A stretch of DNA of 64,000 bases from Massospora cicadina (GCA_022478985.1 JAKSZP010005649.1:22792-86791), one strand, 5' to 3'; positions 23,029 through 33,245 are shown, counted from the first letter of the stretch. The notes: generated by a model from the sequence alone, not told the origin. Program-made: numbers and translations.

Positions 23029-23198
23029 GGGGCAAATAACACTATTTTTATGATTTATTAGTTTAGAATATTTTAATTTTAGTACAAGAAACAACAATAA
23101 TATTTTTTTAGTTAAAAAGTACATGATCCCAATGGGGCTTCGAACCCAGGTCACCAGCTTCCCCAACTAAGCGCTTTACCACTTAGCTATGAAGCCTT
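23029..23198 (-). mobile_element. tRNA-derived SINE
   Basis: About 170 bp on the minus strand. The head starts GGCTTCATAGC (23,196 downward) and has a perfect RNA polymerase III A box TAGCTAAGTGG (rc of 23,179-23,189) and a near-perfect B box GGTTCGAAGCC (rc of 23,136-23,146), 32 bp apart as in tRNA genes. The D arm can still pair, but the 3' strand of the acceptor stem is absent, so this is not a tRNA gene. An AT-rich tail of about 100 bp with A runs follows. A 14 bp target-site duplication (13 of 14) flanks it, showing retroposition into LTR-A4. Such elements are copied by LINE enzymes; I see no obvious tail shared with the LINE at 47-54 kb. Confidence 0.75.
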
Positions 23199-23212
23199 GT
23201 CAATTGTATATA
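23199..23212. repeat. Target-site duplication, right, SINE
   Basis: GTCAATTGTATATA; one mismatch to 23,015-23,028. Confidence 0.7.
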
Positions 23213-23509
23213 AATTCATATATAAATAAGACTTTGAGCATCCTCAGCATGAGTCGCCAATGCTCTGAATTGGACAACGGAACCATTTTGGATGAGTCAT
23301 AATGGATTCATCAGCTTTCCACTGGAAACTCCCACAACAACCTTTGGATGGCATTTTGGTGGCGAATGCAGCTTCTGTCAAACCTAAACTCAAAAAACAT
23401 ATAACATTAAATAGTATTGAACTAGGCGATTAGCTAGTAATTAACCCAACTAAACAAAACCCCTAATTTGAATACTATAGGAAGGATTCATCTGGTTAAA
23501 ATCCCAACA

Positions 23510-23689
23510 TTGCCCTCCCCTTAACTAGATGATATCCTTCTTCACGACCCACCCCAATGGTGGGTCAAGACCTCCCAGCGCCCTCTCAAAGGAGCGCTGG
23601 TCTCAACCAGTGGCATTTGCTGCTCTGTAACCAAAACCTCCAACTACTCAAGCAGCCCATTAGTGAAGCCCCCTGTAGTGAGCACCAAA
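23510..23689 (-). mobile_element. Internal region of the inverted TRIM-like element, with intact PBS
   Basis: About 180 bp homologous to 20,829-21,009 read in reverse: GGGGGCTTC-CT-ATGGGCTGCT-GAG and the GACCCACC region match. It carries an exact TGGTGCTCACTACAG primer-binding motif (rc of 23,673-23,687) and, at the other end, a polypurine tract before LTR-A4. Sequence above 23,690 does not resemble the end of LTR-A, so the 5' LTR is either a different family or rearranged. Confidence 0.6.
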
Positions 23690-23968
23690 GACGCCCTCTT
23701 TGTAGGCGATTTACTTCATATTTGTCAAATATCAACATTGCTTTATCGCCTTATATAAAGGCGATACAGTAAACTCATATATCCAATAAGACCCATTATA
23801 TCCCAATATCGCCTCATCTTAAGGCACTCGAATATTTGTAACTGATACTATGTTGGCAGATTCTGCCTGACTGTCCCAAGATTATTGTCCAGTCATATCA
23901 AAATCACAACACACGTCAAAAATAAGTATGAATAAATATAGTTTCTCTTGTTCTTTTTTCTCTTTATA
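23690..23968 (-). repeat. Probable LTR end of unassigned family, with hairpin
   Basis: It lies directly upstream (minus sense) of the PBS and so should be LTR sequence, but does not match LTR-A. At 23,744-23,766 TATCGCCTT, a 5 bp ATATA loop and AAGGCGATA form a perfect 9 bp stem; the GCGAT/ATCGC motif recurs at 23,705 and 23,810. TATATAAA within the loop could be promoter-like. Confidence 0.35.
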
Positions 23969-23990
23969 ACTATTTGCTCATATATTTTAT
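23969..23990. repeat. Possible target-site duplication, left, half-LINE copy 3
   Basis: ACTATTTGCTCATATATTTTAT resembles 25,890-25,910 (ACTTTTTTCATATCATTTTTT), best in the part TCATAT-ATTTT. Weak because both are AT-rich. Confidence 0.35.
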
Positions 23991-25889
23991 ATTAACCAAG
24001 TCAAGCTGGCCATGGGACAGACAATACTGAAACTGAAACTTTTAAAAACTAAACCAACTAAAAACATGAACTGACTGACCTATACAAGCAGCAGGAAACA
24101 CAGAAGTAGTGAAAAAACACCCGCCAGGTGGCACAATGGTGAGCTGCTTATCCCACCATGGCAGAGGGAAGGGGGGATCAGGCGGATTGAAATCTTCATC
24201 CTCAGGATTAGCGTTGAAAAAGTGGATCAATGATGATAGTAAGGGGGTTGGGGCATCCACAGGATGTTGGTCGAGGTGAGATAGATAGTTGTTGAGATTG
24301 TCAAATTGAGCCTTAATAAAGAATTCTATGAGTTGGCAAAAAAGTTTGGCTTGGATGTGGGCATCAGGAAGTGAGGCTAATTTTGCAATGTTTGATCTGG
24401 TGTATGTGCAGATGAAGAATTTTTCCAGAGCAACAACATGTTTGACAGCAGTGGTGACAGTTTCATAGAGGCGTTGAATTCCTCTTTTGCAGTAGGAGGA
24501 AAATTGGAGGGGAACAAAGAGATGTTCAGCCCTTTTTTAAATTCATTGACAAAGTTTGTCATGGCTTCATGGAGAAAGCAATTTTTGAGTGAGGCCACTG
24601 CAGCCTCAGCAAGCTGGTGTTTGCTTTGATCTGGGATAGCATTGGGTTTGGGGACATATTTTTAGGCTGGAATGGGGCATCAAGGTCTGAATTCATAAAA
24701 GGTTCTAGATCGATTGGTGTAGCTGGAGGTGGGAAAATTTCACCAGATTTGATCACTTCATCCAATAAGTCCCAGGGATTTTGGTTGATTTGGGTTAATT
24801 TGGAGATAGGTGGCTGAAGGGTAATTTTGAGGTGGAGGAGTTTTTGGATTAAGAATTGGTCCAAGCCTGCACCTGGTTGGTTGGCATGGATGTAAATTGG
24901 TCAGCTTGTGTTTGAGGTGCTTAATTTTTCTGATTAGAGAACATGGCCTGTGGGGGTGGGGGCAGCAAATGTCCCCACTCAAACGCTGTTGGTGTGGCCT
25001 CGTGGGTGGAGTTTACCATGTTTGCAGGGTGTGAAGTATATTGAAGTGCTTTTTTCATAAGGTCCAATTCATAGCAGAGGGTGCAAATTGTGTGACTGTT
25101 GTCATTGTAGGCCCAAAAAAATGGTCAGGTGCATATGGGATATAGGCATGCGGTGGGATGTGCTGGGACATGTTTAGCTGGTGGGGGTAATGGTGGAAAT
25201 TGCTAAGGTGCTGCTAGACTCTCAGCACAACTTGGGACAATAAATTGGAGGATGGGATCTGTGCCATAAGTGGACATCCCTGACATCAACTCCTCATAGA
25301 GTGTTTGAGGGGGAAGGTGTGAGGGAGGTTTGCAAAGGTCACCACAAGTGTGGTATCATTGGGGATTCTGGTACAGGTGGTGGTAATAAGTGTGTTTTTG
25401 TATATTAAGGGCGTTGCTGCTGCAGCGGCCACGTCCTCTACAGTGGGAAAGTCAATATCAAAATAGCCCTTATAAGGGCGGAAGTCAATAAGCCCTGCTG
25501 GTGCAAAGAAGGCCGTTACCAGCTCAATTATTGCTTTGTTGGTGTACAGGAAGAGATGTATGTACTTGACATGGAGGCAAAAGTGAATATTTGATTGAGG
25601 CAGGGCTAGGGGTGGGGGCGGGTTGGGTGGACTTGTGCGAGGTGCAGTGCTAGGTCCCTTTGAGGGGCATAGCGATTGGATGTATTTGGTAAACTGGATG
25701 AGTCAGTCCACACACGTTTGCCCTCTGGGCGGTAAATGATAGTGGGTGGAGCACCGCTGCCCCATACTGGGGTAGAAGTTGGTAGATATGAGGACATAGA
25801 TTTGGAAATTGTTGTGTTGAGGTAGTCTTGGAAAATCAACTTGTTTTTCATAAATCGCTTAAAAAGATGTTAAATGGGAAGAAAAAGTA
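23991..25889 (-). mobile_element. Half-LINE copy 3, subfamily A
   Basis: 1.9 kb on the minus strand with the family's 5' start (CTTCCCATTTAACATC near 25,884) and subfamily A 3' end (TGTCCCATGGCCAGCTTG near 24,020-24,000). It is one of the better preserved copies and shows the whole single coding region. No endonuclease or RT lies on either side. The A-rich tail is at the low-coordinate end. Flanking duplications are doubtful. Confidence 0.72.
24130..25851 (-). pseudogene. ORF1-like protein of half-LINE copy 3
   Basis: The ATG at 25,851 opens MKNKLIFQDYLNTTISKS, followed by PVWGSGAPPT, a block shared by most copies. Around 25,490-25,320 the frame reads YKGYFDIDFPTVEDVAAAAA and, later, VVTFANLP, which lines up with GHYIDVGFTEAALANHAA and WVTFSNLP of the LINE ORF1. 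This resembles the RRM-like RNA-binding block of non-LTR ORF1 proteins. Then C-x2-C-x4 (CTLCYELDL, about 25,090) is a knuckle whose His reads Leu. A long Pro-rich and polar region (LLDEVIKSGEIFPPPATPID, about 24,770) leads to a conserved C-terminal block with SLCHGG near 24,160. About 560 residues when whole; now about ten stops or frameshifts. Confidence 0.65.
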
Positions 25890-25910
25890 ACTTTTTTCAT
25901 ATCATTTTTT
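25890..25910. repeat. Possible target-site duplication, right, half-LINE copy 3
   Basis: Partner of 23,969-23,990. Low-complexity AT sequence, so the match is only suggestive. Confidence 0.35.
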
Positions 25911-27510
25911 CAAACTTTTTTATTTCCTTAAGAGCCTATTTCATATTTTAGAAATTAATTACACCAAATTATAATATATTAGCTTAATTAACAACAAAGT
26001 GGATAATATTGACCATTTTAAAAAGTCTGACATTCCAACTTGTCCAGTTCTTATGCCCTATTCTAACTCTCAGTACTAACAATATCTTGACAATCTTTCT
26101 GCTGAAGATGCTCGTTTCTTCCAATTGATAAGTTGTACTGCTAAAAAATCTCTTTTATGGTCCCCCAGAACCCATACTCCAAGTCAAGTGCATGTAGGTA
26201 TTCATTCTGCTGAACTAACTTGAAATGGTAATCAATCCCAATGAAAACAGGGTAGCGACCATCTTGAACAAATTGCAGCTAATTCTTCTATCCATTTGTT
26301 CCCAATTTGGACTTTGATACATTGCTAAATTTGGCTTCTTTGTCAGATAATACCATTATAATTATTGAGCCTATTACATCAATGTTTCCAACATCAGTCA
26401 GTCATTTTGTACCAGATATAGTTAGCTTTCAGAGTTCTTTTTTTGGCTTGGCCAATATTACAAACTAGCTGTTCTTTTGGTCAAACTAACTATTTGGAAT
26501 TGAGAACACTTTGAGATTTTATATAAAGAATTAAGGAACCGAGTAACCAAGACTTTGATGAGACTCTGAACGCCTCCAATCTCTCAAGCATCTTGCATCA
26601 ATTTGTTGCAGCTTTTTCTCTTCATTCCACAGCCAAGCCTTTCAAAGTTGGACCATAAAGCTTCTGGCCTCCCCCAATTTCCATCGCTCTTTCTGCTTCT
26701 AGTTTCAAGAAGCATGCAGATATCGCCTTCAGGATGAGATTAGCTCTTTGCATGACTAACTTGTCTCATGGCGCTTCGCATTAATACATTCCTCATGGAT
26801 CTGATCAGGGGCATAATTTTGCAATCTCCGTCCAGTATCCCTTTCTCTATGCCAGACCACATGTCCAACGTTCTTAATGAAGCTTGTTAGCAAGCACTCA
26901 CGACTAATCCTCTGGCTCAAGTGCTATATTGGGATTTTTTGGGGTTATTTGCCGACTGCCTCTTCATTTTCTGTTGCTTTCCTCCATGATCTATAGTATT
27001 GTGTTTGGCAAGTACTGACATTTTTATTCTCTTCCCCTCATCATGATTCCTCAGGGATCAGCTTCTGCTAAATGAACTTGTCTTTAATTGGGTTTAGCCC
27101 TGCTAACATTTGATCTCAAATAGCTATTGAGTGCTTTTTCAAACCTACTGACATTTATCATCTCTCCCCTAAGAGGTGGCATAGGCAGAATCATCCTGAA
27201 TCAAGGATAAAGAATAAAAAATTTATAAAATATTTGACTTTTTTTTATTTTTTTTGTACTTCTTTTTTTCCATATTTTATCAGTTTTTTATTCATTTTCT
27301 TATTTTTATATCGGTCATGACCTTTACACAGTTAAATGGTCCATCTTTAAATTTATTTCTCCCTAAAACTGGTTCCTAAGTATACTCTGGCCTACCAGTT
27401 TTCACGGTTCAAATGTTTTTTAAGACAACCATTTATTTTGGTTCAGCGGTCCGTTTTTAGGACTTAGCCAAAAATTGTTAGGACATAACCATTTCAATAT
27501 ATCAGCCAGT
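25911..27510. other. Unassigned stretch; probably LTR and other debris
   Basis: The high end must include the 3' LTR of the gypsy element at 27.5-32.7 kb in minus orientation, but I cannot find the matching copy of that LTR to fix its length. The + strand reading at 26,100-26,700 keeps protein-like runs (for example LSAEDARFFQLISCTAKKSL) without a motif I know. T-rich tracts occur at 27,238-27,265. Confidence 0.35.
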
Positions 27511-27518
27511 CAGGAACA

Positions 27519-27528
27519 CTCTTTTTTC
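27519..27528 (-). promoter_or_regulatory. Polypurine tract before the 3' LTR
   Basis: Minus-strand AAGAAAAAAGAG directly precedes TGTTCCTGAC, the start of the 3' LTR at 27,518. Confidence 0.55.
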
Positions 27529-28450
27529 TTATATCAAATTCTTTAGGTACTTAGCATGGAACCTGTTAACAATTATTCCATCCACAAGGTTCTTAATGGA
27601 ATATGCATCCACCACCAGCTTGGCAATAATCTCAAAAAGGCCCAACCACAGCGCATCTGTTTTATTTCTTCTTCCAAAGAAATGCATGTCACAATAGGCT
27701 ACCCTATCGGCTACATGGTATTCAGATAATGCAGGTTGGTTCTTATTGTTCATCAACTTGGCCATGATCTTTTTCTTCAAGGTCGTATCAAATGCTTGTG
27801 ACTGCAATTCATTTAGGGATTATGTAGTCAGGGTAAGTACTGTTTGGCACTCATCACTGATGTTGGTTTGACCACCAGATATAGAATCAGTAGTAAAGCG
27901 GCTATTCTTCCCTACAAAAATTAAAATGGCATTTTTACCATTGACATATGGTGACTGGTGTTGTATGCATATGTCACTGAACTGATGTAGGTTCCCCAAG
28001 TGGAAGCTTTTCCAGATACCAGCTTCCTCAGCGTTGCAGCCAATTGTTCCATTTACTCGTTCTACCAGTCCATTTGTTGCTGGCTGGTAGAGTACTGACA
28101 TGCCTCCTTATGTTTCATTTTTATTCAACCTCAGGATCACATGGGATGTAAAATTTGTTCCGTTGTCACTTAATAAAAATTGTAGGTATCCATAGAAATA
28201 AACAACTAGATCCAGGATAACTATGTGGTACTTGTTGCGTCCATTTTCGCCTGGGCCTTTGTATCAATTTATCTGGTCAAATGATCAATTGCAACTATAA
28301 TATATCTGTTTCCCTCATGCTCATAGTCTTGGGTTTCATTACATCAATAGACACTGTATGCCAGGCAAATCCAGGGCAGACCAGTAGATATCCAGTTGTG
28401 CTCATATGTGGTTAATGCAACTGGCACTCCACACAGCAAGCCGAAAACAG
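27529..28450 (-). pseudogene. Gypsy integrase
   Basis: All three catalytic acidic residues can still be read on the minus strand: Asp in VAIDHLTR (about 28,290), Asp in SDNGTNFTSH (about 28,165) and Glu in NGLVERVNGT (about 28,070). The YQPATNG block precedes the Glu. The C-terminal domain (27,807-27,529) reads LSEYHVADRVAY, then KTDALWLGLFEIIAKL, the GPF/Y-type module, then VDAYSIKNL and a final VNRFHAKYLK. The remains of the HHCC finger lie near 28,430. Stops occur within the core (for example in LTR*ID). Integrase joins the cDNA to host DNA. Confidence 0.85.
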
Positions 28451-28869
28451 GCCACATCATAATTGATAGACTCCCAGTAATAATACTGGTGAATGTGGTT
28501 GGTTGTCTTCCTCAGGCCTCCATGCCCGACAACCTTATGTGTAGCTTGAACTGTTGCCACACATTCTGATGGTTTCACAAATAGCAGTCACTTTCCATCA
28601 ATCTTCTTGTATATTGTCTTTCCTTGGTCTCTTTGTCTTCCATTGCTCTTCTAAATGTACCTTAGTCTTCTCATAGCTTGTTCCCAGTTTTTCCATCAAC
28701 CAATCTTTTGATACAACTTATTAGCCTAATGGTGTACCAATTGGACCATTAGTAACCTTGATAAGCCGTCCACATTTTTGTTGAGAAGCTCCAGCTTGAT
28801 AAACTATCTCAAAGTTATATTCTATACTTCAGTGCCCTTCAGGCCAGATGTACTTTTTGTTTTTTCAGG

Positions 28870-29322
28870 TTATTCAGCCAATTCAGGGAGGAGTGGTCCA
28901 TAACCACATAAAGTGCATACTGTGAATATACACCCAAAAATGCTCACAGGATAAATTACCACAAGGCATTCATGTTCAGTTATGGTGTAATTCCAAGCTG
29001 CTGATGATAACGTCTGGCTCATGTTAGTTACCGGATACTCATACCAGAGTTCATCCTCTTGACTCAAAATGGCGACAATCATTAATAATGAAGCATCAGT
29101 CTTTATTATAAACTCAAAGTTGAATTTTGACAAATTCCAAAAATGGCGGATTATATGATACCAAGGTAACTTACCAAAAGAATCAAGGGCCTCTTCATTC
29201 CATAAAATCCTTTCTTTGGATCCTTCACCAAATGGAAAAAGTGGCGTGGGATTATTGCAAAATTTTGTATGAATCTTTAGTATTATTTGACCATTCCTTA
29301 ATCTCTTGGATATCTCGGACAC
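28870..29322 (-). pseudogene. Gypsy RNase H
   Basis: A 150-codon open stretch. It contains WNEEALDSFGKL (end of the RT connection), then FEFIIKTDASLLMIVAILSQ, where D-A-S is the first RNase H catalytic motif, then YPVTNMSQTLSSAAWNYTITEHECLVVIY, whose Glu in T-E-H-E-C is the second. The final G-Y-G-P-L-L-P-E-L stands where TDH-x-S-L is expected and has lost the Asp. RNase H removes the RNA strand during reverse transcription. It overlaps the antisense open frame 29,127-29,660, which is not a gene. Confidence 0.85.
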
Positions 29323-30010
29323 TTCTTGGGATGGCCATCCACTCTATGGCTTCAATCTTCTGGGTTTTCAGCTTCAGTCCACTGGAGTTGGTGACAAACC
29401 ACATAATTTCCAACTCTTTTTTTAAGAAGTGGCACTTTCTAAATTTAATCTTTAGATTAGCCATGGACAGTATCTTGAAGTCTTCTTCCAAGTGGTTCGA
29501 AATGCTCAGTGAAAAGTTTACTGAACTCATTTATGTCATCCAAGTACACCAGGGCGCAGGACAACTTCAAGCCATTCAATATGGCGAGCAAGGCTCTATG
29601 GAACGTTGCAGGCGCATTTCAAAGACCTTGGGCACCGAGTTGGTTGGTATAGCCCCTTAATGGTGATGATTGTGCACTTTGCTTGGCCTTCAGTTGAAAA
29701 ATTTTTTGCCAATATTATGAGATTAGATTTATCATAAAGATATACTTCGCTTCTCCTAATCAATCTAAAGTTCCATTGATTCATGGTTGTGGATACAAAT
29801 CCTCTTTATTATATTGTTCAGCCTCTGATAGTCAATCACCACCCAATTAGAGCAGTCCATCTTTTTCACAATCATGATTGGGCTTGTTAGGGCTCAATGA
29901 TTGAACTAGGAGCCCACACTCTACTAGTTTGCTGATTTCCTCTTCCACTATCGCTTCAGCTGCCTTTGAGCATCAGATGGGTCTCATCCATATTGGTAAT
30001 TTTTCCCCAG
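29252..30010 (-). pseudogene. Gypsy reverse transcriptase
   Basis: From about 30,000: a decayed S-P block, then a WVVIDYQRLN-like segment (about 29,850), then L-R-L-I (29,770) and IITIKGLYQPTRCPRSLKCA (about 29,650), which matches T-F-x-G-L-Y-x-x-x-x-M-P-F-G-L-x-x-A. The active-site block is near 29,560, with YLDDI still visible in the antisense of ATGTCATCCAAGTA (29,532-29,545). Block 6-7 follows: MANLKIKFRKCHFLKKELEI and FVTNSSGLKLKTQKIEAIEW (29,460-29,345). The thumb and connection run into RNase H. Frames shift twice. Confidence 0.85.
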
Positions 30011-30879
30011 TGTCAACTTTATGGATTAAATTCTTTGCATATCTTAAGTTATAGTCATCCTGGGCAAACAAATCCCAATACCTTTTAGTAATATGAGCAC
30101 CTCTTACTGCTGTTTTTTATTAGATCAGCGAGTTGACCTCAGTTAACTAATTTATTATTATTTTTAGCAAACCTTGCTGGCAATCTCATTTTGAAAAAAG
30201 GTCCCAAAATCATGGAATTTTCGCAATTCTGCCATTAAGATCAGATAAACAAATTTAAAGATCTGATTTTTCTCAATCTTCATTGGTTTTCCACTTAGAT
30301 TCTACAGGAGAATTTGGTCTTCTCCATATCCCGGCATTACTATTCCAGGCGCCACCTAAGGCTCTATTCTGGACTTCTTCCATGGACTACTGACCTCTCC
30401 ATACAATAGCTTAGGTATTTCAAAGTCAATCTTGTATTGACTATTATCTGCAATCCTGGAAGTATGGTACTCAACTTCTTGTTTTGTAATAAAATTTCCT
30501 AATTTTTTAAAATTTTCCATCAACATTTCTCTTTACTTTCATCCAACCAATTGGTAGCAAATTGGGATGATTCTATATTTGTAGATCAGATTAAAGATAT
30601 TGTTTCTCCTGGTAAGCGGAGTTTCCCCATCTTTATATTAGACCAGTGGTAGCGTTCAACATAGTACTTTCAACATATTGTTCTCAAAGTTAAATTTAAC
30701 TCCATATTTCCTAAAAACTCAGTCCCAATTAGAATGCCATAGCTTAGGACAACCAAAACTATAGGTGGGGCGGATACCGCCAAGGACCCAAATCAAATTG
30801 GTAATGCACTATTAAATCCACAAGATATGGGCATATTCAAATGGAAGTTCCATACTATTTCTTGTGTTCTAAATTGAGA

Positions 30880-31383
30880 AAGATTCTCTTTTCTTTACAA
30901 GTCTGGTAAAGATAATATTAATTGGAGCCATGCTGTTAATAATCACCTGCACCCATACTTGATTGAACAGTATATTAGCATACATACACTTAGAGTAAGC
31001 AAAGTAGTGTTTACTGAGTGTATAGAGGCATTATTAGCCAAAATAGGATGTGTATTATTTGTGCCGACAAATCAGGTAAATATTACTTAATTGCGCTTAT
31101 ATTTGACAGGTTTTCTTCATCTATCTTGATCTCATCTAGTTCATCCAGAGGCTCATTGGTTTATCAAGCCTGCTCGTTGGCGTGCATATGGATGAGCGAC
31201 CTCCTTAATTATTTTGAGGTCAATCCCCTTTGCTCTGGCTCTGGTTAAAGCATTAACATATAGGTTGATCACTTGATAACGCTGGTCTGGCGCGTCATTA
31301 TCAACAATCAGATTGCTGATGTCTATGTCCTCATTCATGATATTGGGAGGAACAGGTTTGACCGCAGCTCTAGAATGTTCCAC
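30880..31383 (-). pseudogene. Gypsy aspartic protease region
   Basis: An open stretch of 76 codons (31,383-31,153) precedes VWVQVIINSMAPINIIFTR (about 30,960-30,905). Its INSMAPINII fits the retropepsin pattern I-D-S/T-G-A-x-V-N-x-I. The catalytic D-S-G reads N-S-M, so the enzyme is dead. The region between 30,880 and 30,010 is poorly readable and should hold the rest of the protease and the linker to RT. Confidence 0.55.
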
Positions 31384-31479
31384 ATCTAGGCTGCGATACC
31401 CTTTCCCAACTCTTGTTGGGTTTAGCTTCCTTAGCCTGCACCAAGTTGATTTTCTCCTTAGGCTTCTTGCTGAAGCACT

Positions 31480-32615
31480 GGGCAGCGAAGTGACCCTTCC
31501 CCTGCACTAGTAACAGCGCATGTTACTCTTGTCTGTCCATTTGAACCCCTCAGGTTTGTTTCCTAACACTGTTTGATTGGGTGATTACTTAGTGGGTTGG
31601 TTTATTTGGTAGATTTGATTTTCTACCAGGCTAGGCTTGAAGCATTGCTTAAGGGCCTTGAACATGGCTCCTTATATCTTTAAGATTCCACCATATTCAG
31701 GTGGTTATTTTGGTAGCTAACGTGAAAAACATCATTTGATGTAAATCACAATAAGGCTGAAGAGCCAATTGTAATAAGATCTACACATCAAAATTGGTCA
31801 AGAAAATCACTTCAATTAAAATATGTGATTCTTGTTAAATTGGTTGGCGAAATTTTCTAAGGGTTTGTCTTTCAGGGATTAGATCCCCATGAATTCTTTC
31901 TTGCGATTTGAAATATGCGAGGGACTTCCAAACACCTTTAAAATTGCAGCCTTGGCCTCATAATAGGATCAGCTGTCTCCTTCAAAGTGAGGTAACATCA
32001 AATTTTGGCAGTGATTATCTAAACAGTACTTGATTGTCAAAGCTTTTTGTCTATTGCCACACATAAACATAGTCATGTGAAACAGGCGGAAGGATTCAGG
32101 AGCGTTATCCCAATAAAAAGTGGGTAGTTTGGCGTGACTTTTTATTCCTCCAAATTTTCTTTAGCTGCCATTTTTGGCTCAGCTACCCAACTGGCTAGAG
32201 GAATATATTCGGTGGTCATATAAGAAATGGTGGTAAATGCTGTTGGCAAATTTCTAGGAGCTGTCAACTTCTTAACTGGAGTTCTTAGGATCTTTTCTTC
32301 AGCATTGGTCACCGCATAGGGTTCACATTTGCATTTCTGATTCTTCAGTTCAACTTGTTTCACTAGTTGTTCTATGTCTTAGCTGAGTGAGTGTAAACAT
32401 AAGCTATCTGCTTTGCATTCCTATTTCAAAAATAGAACTTCTTTGATCAGACTCCTTATTTCTTTTTCAATGACGTTACTTTTCAAGTAACTTATTGATA
32501 AATTGGAAACTTCTTTTACACTTTCCTCATTCTTAGTGACTCTCTCCTCTAGGGCAGCAAATTCTCTATGTCCGGCTGAGCTTAAGGTATTCTTATTGAT
32601 GGTTGACAATTCCAT
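31480..32615 (-). pseudogene. Gypsy Gag
   Basis: The likely start is the ATG at 32,615, about 60 bp inside the PBS. The N-terminal 64 codons are rich in charged heptads (FAALEERVTKNEESVKEVSN) and predict a coiled coil. Then a KNQKCKCEPYAV stretch and a capsid-like part run through about 32,100-31,850 (WDNAPESFRLFHMTMFMCG). A zinc knuckle lies near 31,520-31,485: C-Y-stop-C-R-G, then after a one-base shift GHFAAQC, fitting CX2CX4HX4C. Gag forms the virus-like particle and packages element RNA. At least four disabling changes are visible. Confidence 0.7.
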
Positions 32616-32674
32616 CCATAGCTTTCTTAATTAGTCCTTATATGACATAGTGGATTGGCTTCTTACTCAACTAA

Positions 32675-32692
32675 CCACTGTAGTGAGCACCA
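32675..32692 (-). promoter_or_regulatory. Primer-binding site, gypsy element 27.5-32.7 kb
   Basis: Minus-strand TGGTGCTCACTACAGTGG, complementary to a tRNA 3' end ...TGAGCACCA. The same motif recurs at 23,673, 42,250 and 43,753 on the minus strand. Confidence 0.7.
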
Positions 32693-33144
32693 AAACGTTA
32701 AAAACTGGTTTTGACTGATAGTTCCCAGCTTTTAATTGCACAGGGTTGGCTATGTGCACAATTTTTTGCTTGATAGATATATATGAGCAATAATAGTATG
32801 TTAACTATTATCTGAAGTTTAATGAAAAAACCAGATGCGGTCCAACGTTAAACTTGGAATGATCCTCAAAATATTGATTATTCTGACAAATTGGGACTTT
32901 TTCCTATCCTGGCTGAACTTAATCCAATCTCAGATTCGGAGGTTTCCAGCCTTAGTTCCCATCACTCTGAGTCAGGGGAAATCTATTAAATAAGGTCTGA
33001 TTCTCTTCTAAGAATATAAATCCTTACTCTTTATCCACAAAATAGAGTCCACAATTATTGTACTACAATATTGGCGGTTAGTAGGTCTAATAACACGAAA
33101 ACCTTACCCATGACGTAACCAGAAAAATTTGAGTCCCATTCCAG
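32693..33144 (-). repeat. Probable 5' LTR, partial
   Basis: Sequence directly upstream of the PBS in the minus sense. It should be the LTR of the 27.5-32.7 kb element, but its counterpart at 27,518 and below could not be aligned by eye and the far end is masked by the half-LINE tail fragment. Confidence 0.4.
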
Positions 33145-33245
33145 AGGTGGAAAAACTTTCTTCAATGGAGTTGACCCTGTTCAGGTTTCATGTTGTTTCT
33201 TTCTTTTGGTAATGCCTGTCCCCTGGTCGGCTTGCATCGGTTAAA
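33145..33245 (+). mobile_element. 5'-truncated half-LINE tail, subfamily A
   Basis: About 100 bp ending TTTGGTAATGCCTGTCCCCTGGTCGG with an A-rich tail TTAAATAAAAATAAAAATTA. It aligns only with the last 100 bp of copies 1, 4 and 5. Such short 3' pieces are the usual product of incomplete target-primed reverse transcription and support a non-LTR mechanism. Confidence 0.65.

Larger units (their letters stand above)
22264..23509 (-). repeat. LTR-A4, inverted copy carrying a SINE
   Basis: In the minus sense it starts TGTTGGGATTTTAACCAGATG and ends CAATTTTGTGACA; removing the SINE and its duplicated site gives about 1.06 kb. Preserved LTR-A landmarks include GGGTGCAGTAGCCC, AGTCTAAATAG and CATTCCCTC near 22,765-22,840. 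A purine tract (AGGGGAGGGCA, rc of 23,510-23,520) precedes it, so it is the 3' LTR of a minus-strand element. Open frames at 22,322-22,955 on the + strand are antisense to it. Confidence 0.7.
27511..32692 (-). mobile_element. Ty3/gypsy retrotransposon, gag to integrase recognisable
   Basis: Minus-strand element with the primer-binding site at 32,675-32,692, then gag (32,615 to about 31,480), protease (31,383 to about 30,880), RT (about 30,000-29,330), RNase H (about 29,320-28,870), integrase (about 28,450-27,529), and a polypurine tract followed by LTR start TGTTCCTGACTGG ending at 27,518. The order PR-RT-RH-IN identifies Ty3/gypsy. The 5' LTR should occupy sequence above 32,693. Stops and frameshifts are common but all domains are present; no insertion interrupts it. 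It is the most readable complete gypsy polyprotein here. Confidence 0.82.

Noticed and set aside
23120..23198. A functional tRNA gene on the minus strand
   Set aside because: A and B boxes are present, but the acceptor stem has no 3' partner, the anticodon arm does not fold normally and duplicated target sites flank the unit. It fits a SINE.
29127..29660. 177-codon + strand ORF
   Set aside because: Antisense of the gypsy RT/RNase H, which carries clear catalytic motifs on the minus strand.
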